64,000 bases of DNA from Todiramphus chloris collaris (lineage: Eukaryota; Chordata; Aves; Coraciiformes; Alcedinidae), in assembly GCA_025345505.1 (NCBI GenBank), contig JANVCC010000018.1, positions 10,679,178 to 10,743,177 of the forward strand. Direction: 5' to 3'. Positions 18,568 through 31,769 of this stretch are shown in pieces. The notes beneath the pieces are model-generated. The model was not told the DNA's origin. It did no database searches and saw nothing but the letters and a program-made list of their open reading frames with translations. Position numbers and translations under genes: made by a program. The stretch's first letter is position 1, and the number at the start of each line of letters is the position of its first letter.

Positions 18568-21500
18568 CTGCAAAATAAAGTAATGAATAGAACTGGGGGC
18601 AACACAAAAGAGCAAGCTTTGTACCTGCCTGCAAAATACTGCAGTGAGGTATTCATGAAGAGTTGCTGGTGGGCTTTGTGTGAAACTGAAGATATGCAAT
18701 GTAAGCTTCTTTAAGAGTTAGATTGTAATGATTATTAAAAACTTATTTCTATAAGTCTCTTAGCTTACCATGAACTATATTACAAATATATTTAATGATA
18801 TTTTAAAGCTAAATTAACTAGATGAACCTTCAAATGAAGTTGGGTGCAAATGTGAGACTACGTGTAATATTCTCTGACTATGAAATATATCAACCAAGGT
18901 GCATTTTAATTGTATTTTTTCTGCCTGGGAGTAACCAGCCTTTGATATGTTGCAACCAATTTGATGTGTGGGCTTGTTGTTATATACCTTCTTTTACTGA
19001 AAATAAATAATCCACACGTAGCATAAAATAGCACAGGAACATACGTTCTCTTTTGCCAACCAACACAATACAAATACCTGAGAACTAAGACTCAGTTAAG
19101 CGGTACAGAGTAATGCTCTTCATGCTTAATATCCATTATCAGGGAACACTGCAGCTGGCTGTACCTTAACAAAGTATTTTAAATGACCATAACATGTAGA
19201 TTCTCAGCTGATAGTTTTTCCCTTGGAAATGTATGATTTAAGACATTTGAGACAGTAGTTGTTCTTTCTGTGGCCCAGAGTCAAGAAAATAGACCTCTTA
19301 AAAACTGAAGTTTTCAATCAGCATGGAAGTCTCATTGCAGTCTAGAGACTGTACACAAATAATGTTTGTTTCTATATTATCAGCACAATGTCAGGGAGGT
19401 TTTCATGCTCCTAAAATATAAACGTGCATTAATCCCAAGCTGAGAGCCATGTCACTTTGTGCTTGTAAAAATTCCAGTTCTTAGTAACTACTGCATTTAA
19501 TAATGCAAGCTTGCAGGAGAGACTGCAGTAGGGGATCTGCATTTTACAATTTTCTATTTCCCATTCCAGAGCTTTCACTGCAGGCTGATGGTTGCTGTGG
19601 TCAGCTCCGCAAGCTCTTGAAGAATACGCTCACATTTCATGGGGGATCACAGCATATACAGAAAAGGGCACTACTAATTGAGTAAATACAGATGTAGAGT
19701 GTGGTAAGCCTTTGCTGCTTTTTCCTTTGAGGAGGCCAAGTGACTATTTGGCTACTGTGTCATGCCCTAAAAATGCAAAACTCGGTGCACAGCCAGCTGC
19801 TTGCACTGTGTGACCACGCAGCTCCTATCAGGAGATGCTCTCCTGTTGCCAAATGAGTCCTAACCTAAAAGTTTCCTTTAAGCTTTTATTTTCTCTGATA
19901 TCAACGTTATGGACACAATTCTTTGCATTGGTGAAGAAGTTTGATACACTCACTTCTCTGGCTCAGGGGCACAGTAACTAAAATCTTCCTCTTGCCCTCA
20001 AAAGAAAGAACAGGATTAAATTCTGCCCACATCCCTTCAGATTATTCCCAATTGTGAATTGCCCAAAAAAGGGATGCAAATCACTGTACTGTCCCAGAAG
20101 TGTTATCAAATATGCACATCTCACTTCCCAAGTGTCTTCTAGGGAAGATATTTGAACATAGTGTGGAAGCCTTGAGAGAAAAGGACACTTGCACCCATTG
20201 CAGTGATGCTTTGTGCAGATCGACGTTGTTGTTAAAGCTATCGTTTTGTCATTCGGCTTTGTGTGGGTCAGCAGCCACCCACTGATTCCACATCACTTCT
20301 CCAACAGCTGACAGAGGGATTTGGTATCACCTCCTCCTGAAAATGTAACGTACGTGCCTGTACTCAAGGCAGCCCCTGTTTCTGTTGTGCTAATCCAATC
20401 GGATGGAGCCGTAACTACTCAAGGTACTGCTGCAGCTCTTTCTGTACTTTGTTTTTTGACCTTTAAAAATGTTTGGACTCCAGAACGGGAAGCATGATTG
20501 GGCTTGTAAACACGTACAAAGAGACGTGGATTCTCTGATCCAATGCTGGACTGCAGTGATTGCAGCTACCAGACCTTGCTGAATTGCTCTTCTAGTGCAA
20601 ACATCAACCTTTTGTCAAGGCAAACAGAGCTCTCTCAGTGGGAGGGCTCCTTGGCCTCACTGTCCTCCATTCAGCTGTGTCAGAACAGTTATGTGAGTGT
20701 TACCCAAAACATGGATGTTATTTGCGGGTCATTGAAAATCCTGCTCCCTGCTTCCTCTTTGTCATGGTCTACCTTTCCCCCAACTTCTGTACCAACTGCA
20801 GATCTTACCATAGGTGATATTTAATTTGACATGTGTGTACAGGTAGGTGTACACTTCTGCAGAGCACTGGTGAGAAGTTAAGAAGTGGCTGTTGTATCCT
20901 GTAGCTCCACTGGGACTCCACTGCCCCTCCATTCTATACCTGGGAGCTTGCTGGCTGCTCAAAGCTGAAAAGGCAAATCTCTTGCTCTTTTAAGTCTGTG
21001 CTGGTCACTGTCCTATGACATATGTGTTACAAAACAAAGTACTTCCCAATTTTCCACTCTCCCAAGTGTTTCTCTTCACAGCTGCCTATTGCTGAGGATG
21101 CTGCCTGTTCAGTAAGTATTTTTGTAACCCTGTCACTCCACAGTCTCTGTAACAGAGAGGTAAATAGCTAGAGGGACATGGGATTGTCCTTTTCACTGGC
21201 CAGAGAAGGAAAATACATTCAGGTGCTTTTTCTTATGATCCAGGCTGAGAAATGATGCAAATGCACTGGTGGGACCAAAGAACTAAACTGCTCTGCAGAA
21301 GTTCACCTAGCAAAATGGCTGAGAAGTGGTAGCCACCTGAAAATACTCAACAGCCCAAGAACAAAGTGAGGGATTAGGAGGGGTCAGTGACTGGAGGTGC
21401 TGAAGACCATTTCTAGATTATCTTGGGGAATGCTGAACATATCATTCAGTCTCACGTTAAAGGAGCACAAGCACGCTCTGCCTGCCTCTTGTTCCAGTCA

Positions 21501-22119
21501 TACCATTAACCTCACATAAAGCACCCTTCTCATTTTTCCACCAGAGACAAAACCACGAGTTTTTATTTCTGAAATGAGGAAGGCAGTGGCGCTGCTCAGA
21601 GAGAAGCCTTGGCATTCACAGCCTAGTGAGGTGAACAAATGAAACTGATGACTTTTTTTCTTTTTTTTTTTTTTTCTACTTGCCTCCCTCTAGGGAACAA
21701 ATGCAGTAAAAGGTCCTTTAGGGACTGAAGGTACCTGCTGATTTGTATTATTTTTAGCTCAGAATGACTAAAAAACATTGTCAAAACTTGTTTAAAAACC
21801 TACTTGAATACTTCCCTTGGCCTGTTTTGAAATGATTCATAAATAAGAAATGGAGTAACAGAAAACCAAAACAATTACAAAGCAAAAGAAGCAAGCTCTA
21901 GTAAAACATGATGGGAGTATTAAAATATAGTGAGGCCTTAGCAAGGTATAATGGCACAGACTTTAACTAACTGAAGACTAGTCTAAGCCAAGTGGCAAGG
22001 GGAGACAGGGACCTCCAGAAGACAGACACCCATTTTTGGCAGGTGGAATACGAGGAGGGCAGTTTGCTCTGCCTCATACGACACTCTGGCACGAGCTCAG
22101 AGAATTCCTCAGAAACAAG
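18568..22119 (-). other. VSNL1: VSNL1 large intron, segment 1
   Basis: 3.5 kb of unique-looking sequence with no recognised repeat family except a T-rich run at 21653-21675. Short frames, such as the one at 20543-20824, show no protein signature. The upstream VSNL1 coding exon was sought and not found here. Confidence 0.75.
21653..21675 (+). repeat. T-rich homopolymer tract
   Basis: A run of 23 bases, all T apart from one C. Confidence 0.9.
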
Positions 22120-22945
22120 TAAAGTACTATTCAATAGATTCATCAGTGACCTGGGTGAGGGCACAGAGTGCACTGTCAGCAAGTCTGCTGACAACACAAA
22201 GCTGGGAGGAGTGGCTGACACACCAGCAGGCTGTGCTGCCATCCAGCGAGACCTGGACAGGCTGAAGGGTTGGGCAGGGAGGAACCAAATGAAATACAAC
22301 AAGGGCAAGTGTAGAGTCTTGCATCTGGGAAAGAACAACCCCAGGTACCAGTATAGGTTGGGGATTGACTCGTTAGAGAGTAGCATGGGGGAAAAGGACC
22401 TGGGGGTCCTGGTGGGCAGCAGGATGACCATGAGCCAGCAATGTGCCCTCGTGGCCAAGAAGGCCAATGGCATCCTGGGGTGGATTAGAAGGGCTGTGGT
22501 TAGTAGGTTGTGAGAGGTTCTCCTCCCCCTCTACTCTGCCCTGGTGAGACCTCATCTGGAATATTGTGTTCATTTCCGGGCCCCTCAGTTGGAGAAGAGG
22601 AGACTGAGGGGTAACCTCATTAATGTTTGTAAGTATGTAATGGGTGAGTGTCAGGAGGAAGGAGCCAGGCTCTCCTCTGTTATGTCCAATAATAGGACAA
22701 GGGACAACTGGTGCAAGCTGGAATATAAGAGGTTCTGCAGAGACATAAGGAAAAACTTTTTCACTGTGAGCTCTGGAACAGGCTGCCCAGAGGGGTTGTG
22801 GAATCTCCTTCTCTGGAGACATTGAAAACCCATCTGGATGCGTTCCTGTGTGACCTGCTCTAGGTGGTCCTGCTCTGGCAGGGGGGTTGGACTGGATGAT
22901 CTTTTGAGGTCCCGTCCAACCCTTAACAATCTGTGATTCTGTAAA
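22120..22945 (+). mobile_element. CR1 LINE 3' fragment in VSNL1 intron
   Basis: Translation on + gives [19 protein letters not shown], where the RT box normally reading FADD is SADN. It is followed by [24 protein letters not shown] and [17 protein letters not shown], all CR1 ORF2 landmarks. It ends with tctgtgattctgt. It is 5'-truncated and antisense to VSNL1. The 5' edge is approximate; sequence from about 22000 may also belong to it. The altered catalytic box and later stops make it inactive. Confidence 0.9.
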
Positions 22946-23321
22946 CAGAACTGGGATTGTCAGAGGCTACAGCCACTGGGCAAACCAGTGCCTTCATCCT
23001 TCATCCTCCTCTGCAAACCCTTGTCCAGGTGGTCAATCTACACATAAAAGTAACTAGTTTCCTTCTGATGCAATGGTACCACAAAAAAGTATACTCTACA
23101 CATTAGCTCCTACTTTACCCTTTTCATCCAAAAATCAAGACAAACTATACCTGCCTGGGATTTTTACACCAGTCAGCTTACAGGTGACCAAACACTGGTC
23201 ATTCCTTAGTGTCTGCTTCTCTAGTGTCATCTCTTGCTTGGCCTGTGTGTTTCCAGACCAGGCAGATCAACATGATGGTGTGTGAAGAGAGTGTTATCTC
23301 TACAGACAACTACCAATTAGG

Positions 23322-23427
23322 GAAGAGGAGAGGAGAGGAGAGGAGAGGAGAGGAGAGGAGAGGAGAGGAGNNNNNNNNNNGAGGAGAGGAGAGGAGAGGA
23401 GAGGAGAGGAGAGGAGAGGAGAGGAGA
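23322..23427 (+). repeat. (GGAGA)n microsatellite with assembly gap
   Basis: Pentanucleotide repeat, pure purine on +, on both sides of ten N at 23371-23380. The true length is unknown, and reading frames across it are artefacts. Confidence 0.97.
23371..23380. other. Assembly gap (10 N)
   Basis: Ten N inside the microsatellite. Both flanks are the same repeat, so the gap reflects unresolved repeat length. Confidence 0.99.
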
Positions 23428-24106
23428 AAGAAGAGAATCCCTCTTATTCTGCTTCTAAATTTTGGAGGAGAAGATTGTCTTGCAGGTTCTTAGCTCCCAG
23501 AGTGTTTTTGGACACCCTTCTGGTATACGAGGGGATTTCAAAGGATGCTGGAATAAGAATATGTAGTGAATAACATCTACAAAATGTACATAACTTAAGT
23601 CTTGGGGAAACTGATAAAATACATAGAAATAAATCTTCTTGGCTGCAGATGCTTTAGCATCTTTGAAGTGATGCTGTTCACAGACACCTCTGTGAGCAAC
23701 TCTATTCACATCAGCTTTGGGAGGGAGTTACTGAGAAAGTATAAAGCATATGCTAAAGCCTAAAGTAAAAAAGAAAAACCCAAAAAACCAGAATCAAAAG
23801 CGATACACTTCCCCAAATTCTCCAGCGATGGATGGTCCAAAAAAGAAGGGTCTCTCCTTCACTGATATGGTGGTGTGGAGCTACAGACTGGCCTGAGTGG
23901 TGCTTTGTTTCCCAGGCTAGGTTTTATTGTGTTTGAGACACATTTGTATAAAAAGGGAAATTCTGCTATAAAATGGAGAAAACCGTGACTAGAGTAGTGT
24001 ACAGAAAGTTGAAATGCTGCCTACACATGCTCAGATGATGACTGAGTCACTGATGTAAGGTCACAGCTTCCAGCACCGAGGTGGGAGTTGGAGCACAGAA
24101 TGGGAG

Positions 24107-24310
24107 GTGGGTGAGGACAGGGCTTTTGCATCCCAGGCTTGGAGAAGATGGAAGAAGCAGCCACCAATTCCCCAAAAAGATGAGGCAGCCCGTTTGGGGC
24201 TCAGCACTGCCACACTCTGCCGAGGGCTGAAGCAGTGGAGAGGGACAGGCAGGGCACAGCCAGCCAGGGAGCAGTGCCACCATTGTCAGGGGACAGTGGA
24301 AAGAAGCTGA
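24107..24310 (+). other. Unassigned GC-rich reading frame with weak helix-turn-helix look
   Basis: This 67-codon frame includes EAARLGLSTATLCRGLKQW, which resembles the spacing of a helix-turn-helix (Ala-Ala then Gly then Ser/Thr-Ala-Thr-Leu). It is more GC-rich than its surroundings. There is no splice context, and the match is short enough to be chance. It is listed as an observation, not as a gene. Confidence 0.12.
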
Positions 24311-25102
24311 GCAGCTGGCTCCTGTGGGAAACACCTTATGCAACTGATGCTGTTACACCAGAGGAAGGAGTTGGTTACCCTTTTTATTGACTTCATTAGG
24401 GTTTTCTTCCCTCCCTTTACTAAATTTAGGAGGCACCCAGTTCATCATTGTAAGTGGAGACCATGAGCACTTTGAGAACCAGGAAGTTTGGCTGCTGGTA
24501 GAAGCTCAGATGGGGTTTTTTTATAGCAAAACTTTTAAATTTGCACCCAGACCTGACAGCTGCTGGTCAAGCCCCATCTTAACAGAGTCTCAGAAGTGAG
24601 GTCACTGAGGGGGATGTTTGTGATGACTGGGGAGTAGGTTGCTGCTTACTAGTTTTTCAAGGGGACAGAGCTCTCTGCTCCTGTCAGTAATACAAGCACA
24701 GGAGTTGAGGACATAAGAAAAAAAGATTGCTTTTTAATTCTCTCTATTCTACAATAATAATTGTACCTTGCTATAACCCATGGTACTTCTGCACTTTGTG
24801 TGTTAAGGCATGAGAAGGCATGTACAGCTGTAGAGGCTACGACTGTTGGGACCTATGGGGAAGGTTGTTCCTCTCTGGCACCAGGGTGAGCTGCAGGGCT
24901 GCAGCCTGTGCCTGACAGGATCTCTTTGTACAGAACTGAAACTAGAGCAACAACAGCATAATCACAACAGCATAAAAAGCCAGACGGCACATTTGTCCTT
25001 CTTCTGAAAGAGATTTGACTGCCCTGGGAATACAAAGCTGAAGGGCAGGTCAGAACAGATACACCTTTAAAACTGATAAAGACACATTTTTAAGACTTCC
25101 TG

Positions 25103-25200
25103 AGAATCACAGAATCGTTTTGGTGGAAGAAACATTTAATATCATCAAGACCAACCGTTGACCAACCGCTGCCAGGTCACTAAACCATGTCCCTCAGAAA
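25103..25200 (-). mobile_element. Short CR1 3' end fragment
   Basis: On + it begins gagaatcacagaatcg and continues with a diverged copy of the CR1 3' UTR (atcatcaagaccaacc, then ctaaaccatgtccctc). It is about 100 bases, sense to VSNL1. Confidence 0.85.
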
Positions 25201-28200
25201 CGTGTGGATTAAGAATAGTTTAAGGCACAACGTGCCCCTCTTGTTCATATTCTATCTCACCCTTATTCTCTGGAGTAACACCAGTGTAACGGATGTGCAA
25301 TGTTGCTGGCTGCCTCCATGCCCAGCACTGGGGCAGAGAGGGCTGCAGAAAGCATCCTGCCAAGGGCGGTAGGGACTGCTGGGGAGGGCACCAGAAGCAT
25401 GGGGCAAGGCCCAGCAGAATGGGGCTGTGAGAAGCAATGCCTGTGGGTGTGGGAGCCACAGCACTGTCCCGGATCGGTGCCATGCAGTGCTCTCTTGTCA
25501 GTGGAGAGAGTGATGCTCCCCCTACCCTTGACTGGCTGTAGGGGGAGTGGAGGGATCATTAAGCTTAAATTAGACCTTTTATTGCAAACTCAAGTCTTCA
25601 CAGTCCTAAAAAGGGAGACTCATACTCTTTGTAATTGTCAGGCTAGGCCTCTTCCCACCTATAGTCTAAATACTTTATACTGAACAATTGTTGTCAGTAC
25701 TTGCCTACAAAACAGGCTTTCCAAAATCGCAGCAGTTGGATGATGCAACGTCCTTTCTCTGCTGAAAGGGCTCAGCCTGGATGGTGGAAACCCCACACCC
25801 CTGCCCTCTCCTGTATGAGACCAGCTGAATGGGCAGCTCAGCAATAAGCACCAGCTACAGCATAGTACAGATAAGGGAACTATGAGATGCTAAACAGGGA
25901 ACAACTTGTGTGATCTAATATTAAAGGGATCAGAAAGAGAGAAAACATTTTTTAACAAATTAGCGGTTGAGGAACTGCTTTAGGAGACAGAAGATTTGGA
26001 TCCTACTATTTCCCTCACCAAGTGTGAGGGAAAATTTAAAAATCTAGGTGATTTTCACAATTCTCCTTTCACTTCATCTGCATCTTAACCACTCTGATAC
26101 TAAGTAGAATGTATATTAACAGCAGTATGGGCCAATGCAAATGATCAAATTCATTCAGTGGGTTTTGAATTGGGCCTAAGTTCATGCTAAATCCACTTCC
26201 TTATCACATTCCAGTTCTGTCAAAGGTTTTTCTTGAGTTACTGTTCATTGGATGAAAGTGAAACACATCTAAATGTTCTTATTCAAGTTCAGGCCCCCAA
26301 GGGTTTTTAATCAATGAAGGCAAAACCCACAAAGGGACACAGGCAGTGAAGGGTATTGAGCAATCACCGCCATAGCCAGGTCATCCATCACTCTGAGGTG
26401 TCCAAATGTTTTGGCTGTGGATTTCCAAGGTGTTTTCTCACACAACTCTTCCATCTAGACTTTGGAGATCCTGTTTCCAGAGTCAGTTAACCACACCTTA
26501 CTGTGCTGAAGTCCTTCTGTGGTTTCTATCCCCAACTGCGCTTTAAATGAAAAGCATTTAGATGCATTTAGATAATCACTGAGGATTTCAGTCTCAAAGC
26601 TCTCTGAAGCAGAAGCTTACTGCAGAGACATACCAGGCAATGAGTGAGCACCCAAGAACTTGTCTCCACAGAAGCAGAAGTAATTTCAATAGCTATGCAT
26701 GCTTCCATTAACAATTTAATCAAACGTTAAGAGACTTGGATCCAAGAGGTACAGATGTTCCTTCCCATTCTCAGCTCTCAGATGCAGAATAGTAGCACAT
26801 CAGCAGAGAAAGGCACATCACATGCCTTTGAAAGGTCTGGGGCTGCCTTGTTTGTATGCATCAAAAAGTGAAGGTTACAACTATTTGATTTCATTACTGA
26901 AAGTCCAAGGCATGGAATTGGATTATGTTCTGCATTGCAATGCAGATGGGCTGCTGGAACAGATCCAGTCTGTGGTACAGATGGGGGCCCTCTTCTCAAC
27001 CTTCTCATTATTCTCTGTTCATCCCCACCCTACATTACCTCTCTGTTACACAGAGAAATCCTAGGAGAGGTCTAAAAGATCTCACAATAACTCACCCCCA
27101 GCTACAGCACTAATGCCACTGACCTCCACATGGGTTGAAGCAAGTGCTGATGGGCAATGGGGCTGATGGGCATCCCCTGTCCTGGCTCCACCACAGGTAC
27201 AGCCAGAGGTAAATGGGCAGGTTGGTTGGGTTCTGGAGGTTAATGTTGCATGTAAAACTGCCTGGAATACCAGCAGTGTTTTGTGGAGTGCATTGCAAAG
27301 CTGAAAGCCTTGCCCAACCATATCTTGTGTATATTACCAAGCTAGTTAGTTTAGAAATTCCTTCTGCTAAGCTGTTTTTACGTTGCAGATGAGGCTGGAA
27401 AGAACAAGCATAGACCTAATAAACTCTGTTCATGGTTAGTGGATTGTATTTCCTCTGCCTCCTAAAATACAAATAAATCAATAAAAATGGTACTGCTGTG
27501 TCAAGAGTGTGTATCTTTTGAATTCCAAGCTCAGTGTATTACTCTAAGGAAGTAATGTAACTCAAGAACCAGCAAGATTATCAAAGTAGATGGTGATATT
27601 TAGCCTGTCCATGTGTAGGACTGCAGCTTCTGCTGATGGAATATGCAACGAAACAAATTTGTCAATGTATTTTTCTCTCTTGCATCTTAATACAGCTACA
27701 CTGCTTCAGCAGTAATTCTGTTTCTTGCTAGAGCCACCTTTACTGGGAGCAAAAGATTAGTTTTTCTGTTTCTGCTTCTTTCATTCAGCCTTTGAAGCGT
27801 TATCTCCTTCCGGCTTGTTGTACATGTACCACAGCACTTCACACCCAAAGCACGTGAGTCCCCGCTCAGTATCTGGGAGAAAGGCTATTTTCTGGCTCAA
27901 CTCTGGCGGTTTTATTGTGTTTTACATAGACAAAATGTCCCCTGGGCTGACCCACTGAATAAATGCAGAACTGGAGATTACAATGTCACAGCCCAGTACT
28001 GAAGGTCTGCACGGCTTTCACCAGTTATATTCCTTTGGAGGAATCAAGCTCTTCTCCCAAGTCAACCAAAAAAAAAAAAAAGAGTCTGATTATATGTTGC
28101 TGAGCATCAGGGAAGAGATTACCCCAGAGGATTAAAATCAATTGATACACAGGAATATGGGCTTCAGGTTGGTAGGATACAGACCTGGACCTTTCAACAC

Positions 28201-29823
28201 TGGCAAAATTCATTGCTGCAAAGCAGAACCCAGCAAGGTATTTTCTGCAGCAAGGTGAATTAAAAAGGACATCAGAGAGGAAGCATCAGTTGCAGGGCAG
28301 GAGCGATACAGAAACATGAGGATACAAGACCTTACACACTGTCCCAAATCTAATCTTCCCTCCAGACTTGTGCCCTCACAGATGCTGAGTCTGGTACAGC
28401 TGCACTCTTAAGCACATCTGCAGTGTAAGGTAGAAGTATCCTATCTAGGAAAACTGCCTCCAGCTACCTGACTTCAGCTTGCTGGAGGCAGTGGGCATCA
28501 TCCACGGCCGTGGGTATACAGATTTCAGCAGCAGCTGAGCTGTGGGGCTGAGCCTCTTGAGGACCATGGAAGACCAGAGGCTAAAAGACTGTTTAGATCC
28601 AGGTCTCAGCTCTCCACATGTAAATCTGTGAGATGCCCCCAACTCAGAGGCGCCCTGCGAGAATAAACACAACAAAGAATTGAGACTGTTTCAGCTACTG
28701 CAGCAGTGGGAGTCATCCAACCAACTGGGGAAACTGCCAGCCCTCGTGGATGTTTGCTGCGTATGTCTCTGCTCAGTAGCTTTAGTGCTGTGACCACGTA
28801 TGCATGCACAGACACATGGGGTGGCTTATAAGCAGCTGTTATTTCTTCACATGCAGAAGAAATATTTAGAAGAGCCAGGAAATGTAATTTCTCCCTTTCA
28901 CAGGGAAAATTCACAACTTGTACAGGCTGAAGTGGGATCAGAGAAGAGTCCGTGTCTTACCCAGACCTCCAGGGACTGTGACTAGTTCTGTTACTGCTAA
29001 GGATTAAGTCACCTTGCTCTTGCAGATGTTTTTAGCCACTGCAGAAATGCTTACTTGAAGCATATGGAGAAGAAATATTTGAGAATTTAAAAGCTGACCT
29101 TGAATTATCGATACCAGTTTCTTGTAGTTGTGTGAGACACGGGTTAAATTAAGAGTCCGGAGAATAAGCACACACCATAGGCTATGATAAAAGCAAGACC
29201 CACAGTAAAAAAATAGCATATGCCAAGAGGTTGGAGGAAGATGGATGTGAAAAGAGAAGCCGTGATGCTTCTCAGACATCCATCTGGCAAAGGTCTACCT
29301 CTAAAAAAACTTTCAACCTGAAAAGGTAATCTCTATATTCACATTTGTGGAGAATTAGTCACTAACTAGCAGGAAATGAATCGATTTTCAATCTCAGCTT
29401 TTCTCTGATTAGATTTGGACAATAAGAAACTTAATTGAGCTGTGGTAGTGCTATAGGTCAATACACTAGCAGATCTGTTAGAACGCAGCGCTAACAAAAC
29501 AACAACAAAATCTTCAGAGAAAATTGTCACCAAAACAATTAGCACTGCTAGTGCATAACACCATGACTACCGCTGATTAAATGTTATTTCTCTTTGATCT
29601 TCTTTAACTGAGCAGCAGCACTGGAACTCTTTATTTATTTTAAGTTTGGCACAGTCTTCCACTACCCCAGGGTCAGTGATAGCACAAGGCTATGACAATG
29701 TCAGGATCCTGCTGTGCTGTAGCTATGCCCCAGCCTAATTACAACATTCTTTTTCTTGACACCATGTTATCTCTTTAGGAATCCGAGAACATACCAGATG
29801 GAGAATACACTGATCTGGGACAT

Positions 29824-29869
29824 TTCTTTTTTTTTTTTTTTTTTTTTTCCCCTCCCTTTTTTTTTTTCC
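29824..29869 (+). repeat. Long T-rich tract
   Basis: A long T run, CCCCTCCC, then a second T run: pyrimidine-only over 46 bases. Confidence 0.95.
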
Positions 29870-31513
29870 CTGTAAAGATCATCAGACTGCTTTTAATTTC
29901 TGAAAAAAGGCTTTATTTTCCCAGTGGCTCCAAAGGTTCAGAGCATTAACTTGAATGCTGTGTCTGCTGTGTTGTAAAGTCCTTAGTGCAAATTTCCCAA
30001 AAGAACAGGACTATAAAAGCATCAGTAAGTGCTATTCCCAGCTAAAAAGGCATTTGAAACACGAGTCACTAAAGTCTGAGACAACCATCTTATGAATATA
30101 CAGATGGAACTGCAGAAAAAAACTCTCATGCCTGAAATATCTGACTGTCTCATATACTTATGTAATATGTTCTCCTAAAATTTTTACACATATGGAGTTG
30201 TTACAGCCCAGGACTGCAGAAAGGAAAATGAAGAAAGAGAAGGGAAAATGGCTGTAGCTGGAATACCAGAGAACTGAGGATTTGAACCTTAAGATCTCAA
30301 TGAGTGCTAAAATACAACATCCCTTTTCATGATACTGTGTGCAAAACCTGCTAATTCACAAATTACCATCAAATAGCTTTAACTTCTGGGAAGAACTACC
30401 AATTCCCTTACAAGCACATCTTACTCCAGAGAGTCTGGAATTGGTGGACTCAGATATCTTTTTCAGTTCACAAAACCTCTGGGCTTAGAGCAGTCCATAA
30501 ACCCTTTCATCTAAGGAAGAAACCTACAAACTGAAGTCTAGAAAGACCAAAAGAATGGAAGAAGAGGAAAGTTGTATGGCACCACAAGTACCTTGAGAGA
30601 ATTTGGTCTTCTGAGAAAAGCATTGAACATTTGACAACAGAAAATGGGAAGGGCTGACTGCCCCCACAATTGGTGAGCCCTGCTGCTCATTGCCATCACA
30701 GGCTAGAAAAGGGAACCTCAACCTGCACCTCCAGGCAGATCAGTAGCAATAGGAACACGTTAGTAACTGGACTACAGTAACAGCCTCTAGGTCAGTCGGT
30801 GTGCAGTGGTGTACCTTTCATCCCTCTGTGCCCAACCGAGCCTAGACAATGGACTGGCAGTGGTTATTTTTGTGCTGTATCCAAAAAACAACACCTAAGG
30901 GCTAGGCAGAGTTAATGACACAGAGTATGTGGGAACTTAACCTGTGCAAATCCTGACATCTCTTTGCTCAGAGACCACACATCTGTCCCTAAACTCCTGT
31001 GGTCTTGGCACACAAGCACATACCGGATCAGAGCTGGCAACAGGATGTGTTACAGAATAAAGTTCAGTGTGGGACAAAAGGGGCAGAAGCGAAGGGAATG
31101 AGAAGGACCCCGAAGTGAAAGGTGAGAGGCAGGAAAGATGGTAGCAAGACCAGCAACAGTCAGTGTAATAGACAAGTGACAGGGGGGCAATGATGTGGCA
31201 TCATTCTTTTTTTCCCCCCTGTTGTCCCCAGTCCTATTGACTTTTACTTTCAATTCTGAGTTTCAAAGCAATCCAACAATGCATAGAGGAACTGTATTAA
31301 ATGGAAGTTTCTAATCATTTGAAACTGGAAATGGTCTTGATTTCTAACTGTTACAAAGCCTGTCTCAAAGACTTTCTTCTGCAATGAAGCTGTGAGCTGA
31401 GAGGTTTTCAGGTTTCCTTCTGAAAATTTTGTATATAGCCCTACTGAAGAGATCTGCCCACCTGTAACTCTTTCTATTCTGTTTTAGGGAGAATGATAAT
31501 ACAAAAGGACTCT

Positions 31514-31545
31514 TTTAACAGAGTTAAACAGTTAACTCTGTTAAA
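31514..31545. repeat. Perfect inverted repeat, 14-bp arms, 4-base loop
   Basis: The arm TTTAACAGAGTTAA at 31514-31527 is exactly complementary to 31532-31545, around the loop ACAG. TTAA occurs at both ends of the inner 13-bp copy. A partial direct copy of the left flank (agtcttttaaca) follows at about 31561-31572. Confidence 0.9.
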
Positions 31546-31749
31546 GTTAATGGAGTTAAGAGTCTTTTAACACAGTGCAGCTTTGAGATTCCAGCTTTGT
31601 GAGATGTATTTTCTTCCGTATTTAGGCTTTATGTTGTAACACAAATCTTTTGAAAGGTTAATGACAGGACTTACAAGCCAAATAGTATATAAAAATGCTG
31701 AAATACCAGCATTCTGGTACAAAGGACCATGCATATACAACTACACGTA

Positions 31750-31769
31750 TAGCTAGCTAGCTAGCTAGA
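31750..31769. repeat. (CTAG)n tetranucleotide repeat
   Basis: About four and a half copies of the self-complementary unit CTAG. Confidence 0.95.

Larger units (their letters stand above)
22946..25102 (-). other. VSNL1: VSNL1 large intron, segment 2
   Basis: This segment contains the GGAGA microsatellite with the assembly gap and a GC-richer patch at about 24060-24320. No exon is recognised. Confidence 0.7.

Noticed and set aside
18568-18699. Open frame extending upstream of the VSNL1 exon, starting with a Met at 18699
   Set aside because: The acceptor ttttgcag lies exactly where homology begins at FFPYG; the extension matches nothing in VSNL1.
21967-22822. Long antisense frames (168 and 149 codons) opposite the CR1
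   Set aside because: They are shadows of the CR1 ORF2 read on the wrong strand.
23209-23493. 94-codon frame crossing the GGAGA repeat
   Set aside because: It runs through the ten N and the microsatellite, so its Glu/Arg repeats are not a real protein.
25300-25683. 127-codon frame in a GC-richer patch
   Set aside because: Overlapping open frames on both strands are a by-product of GC-rich composition, and no domain is visible.
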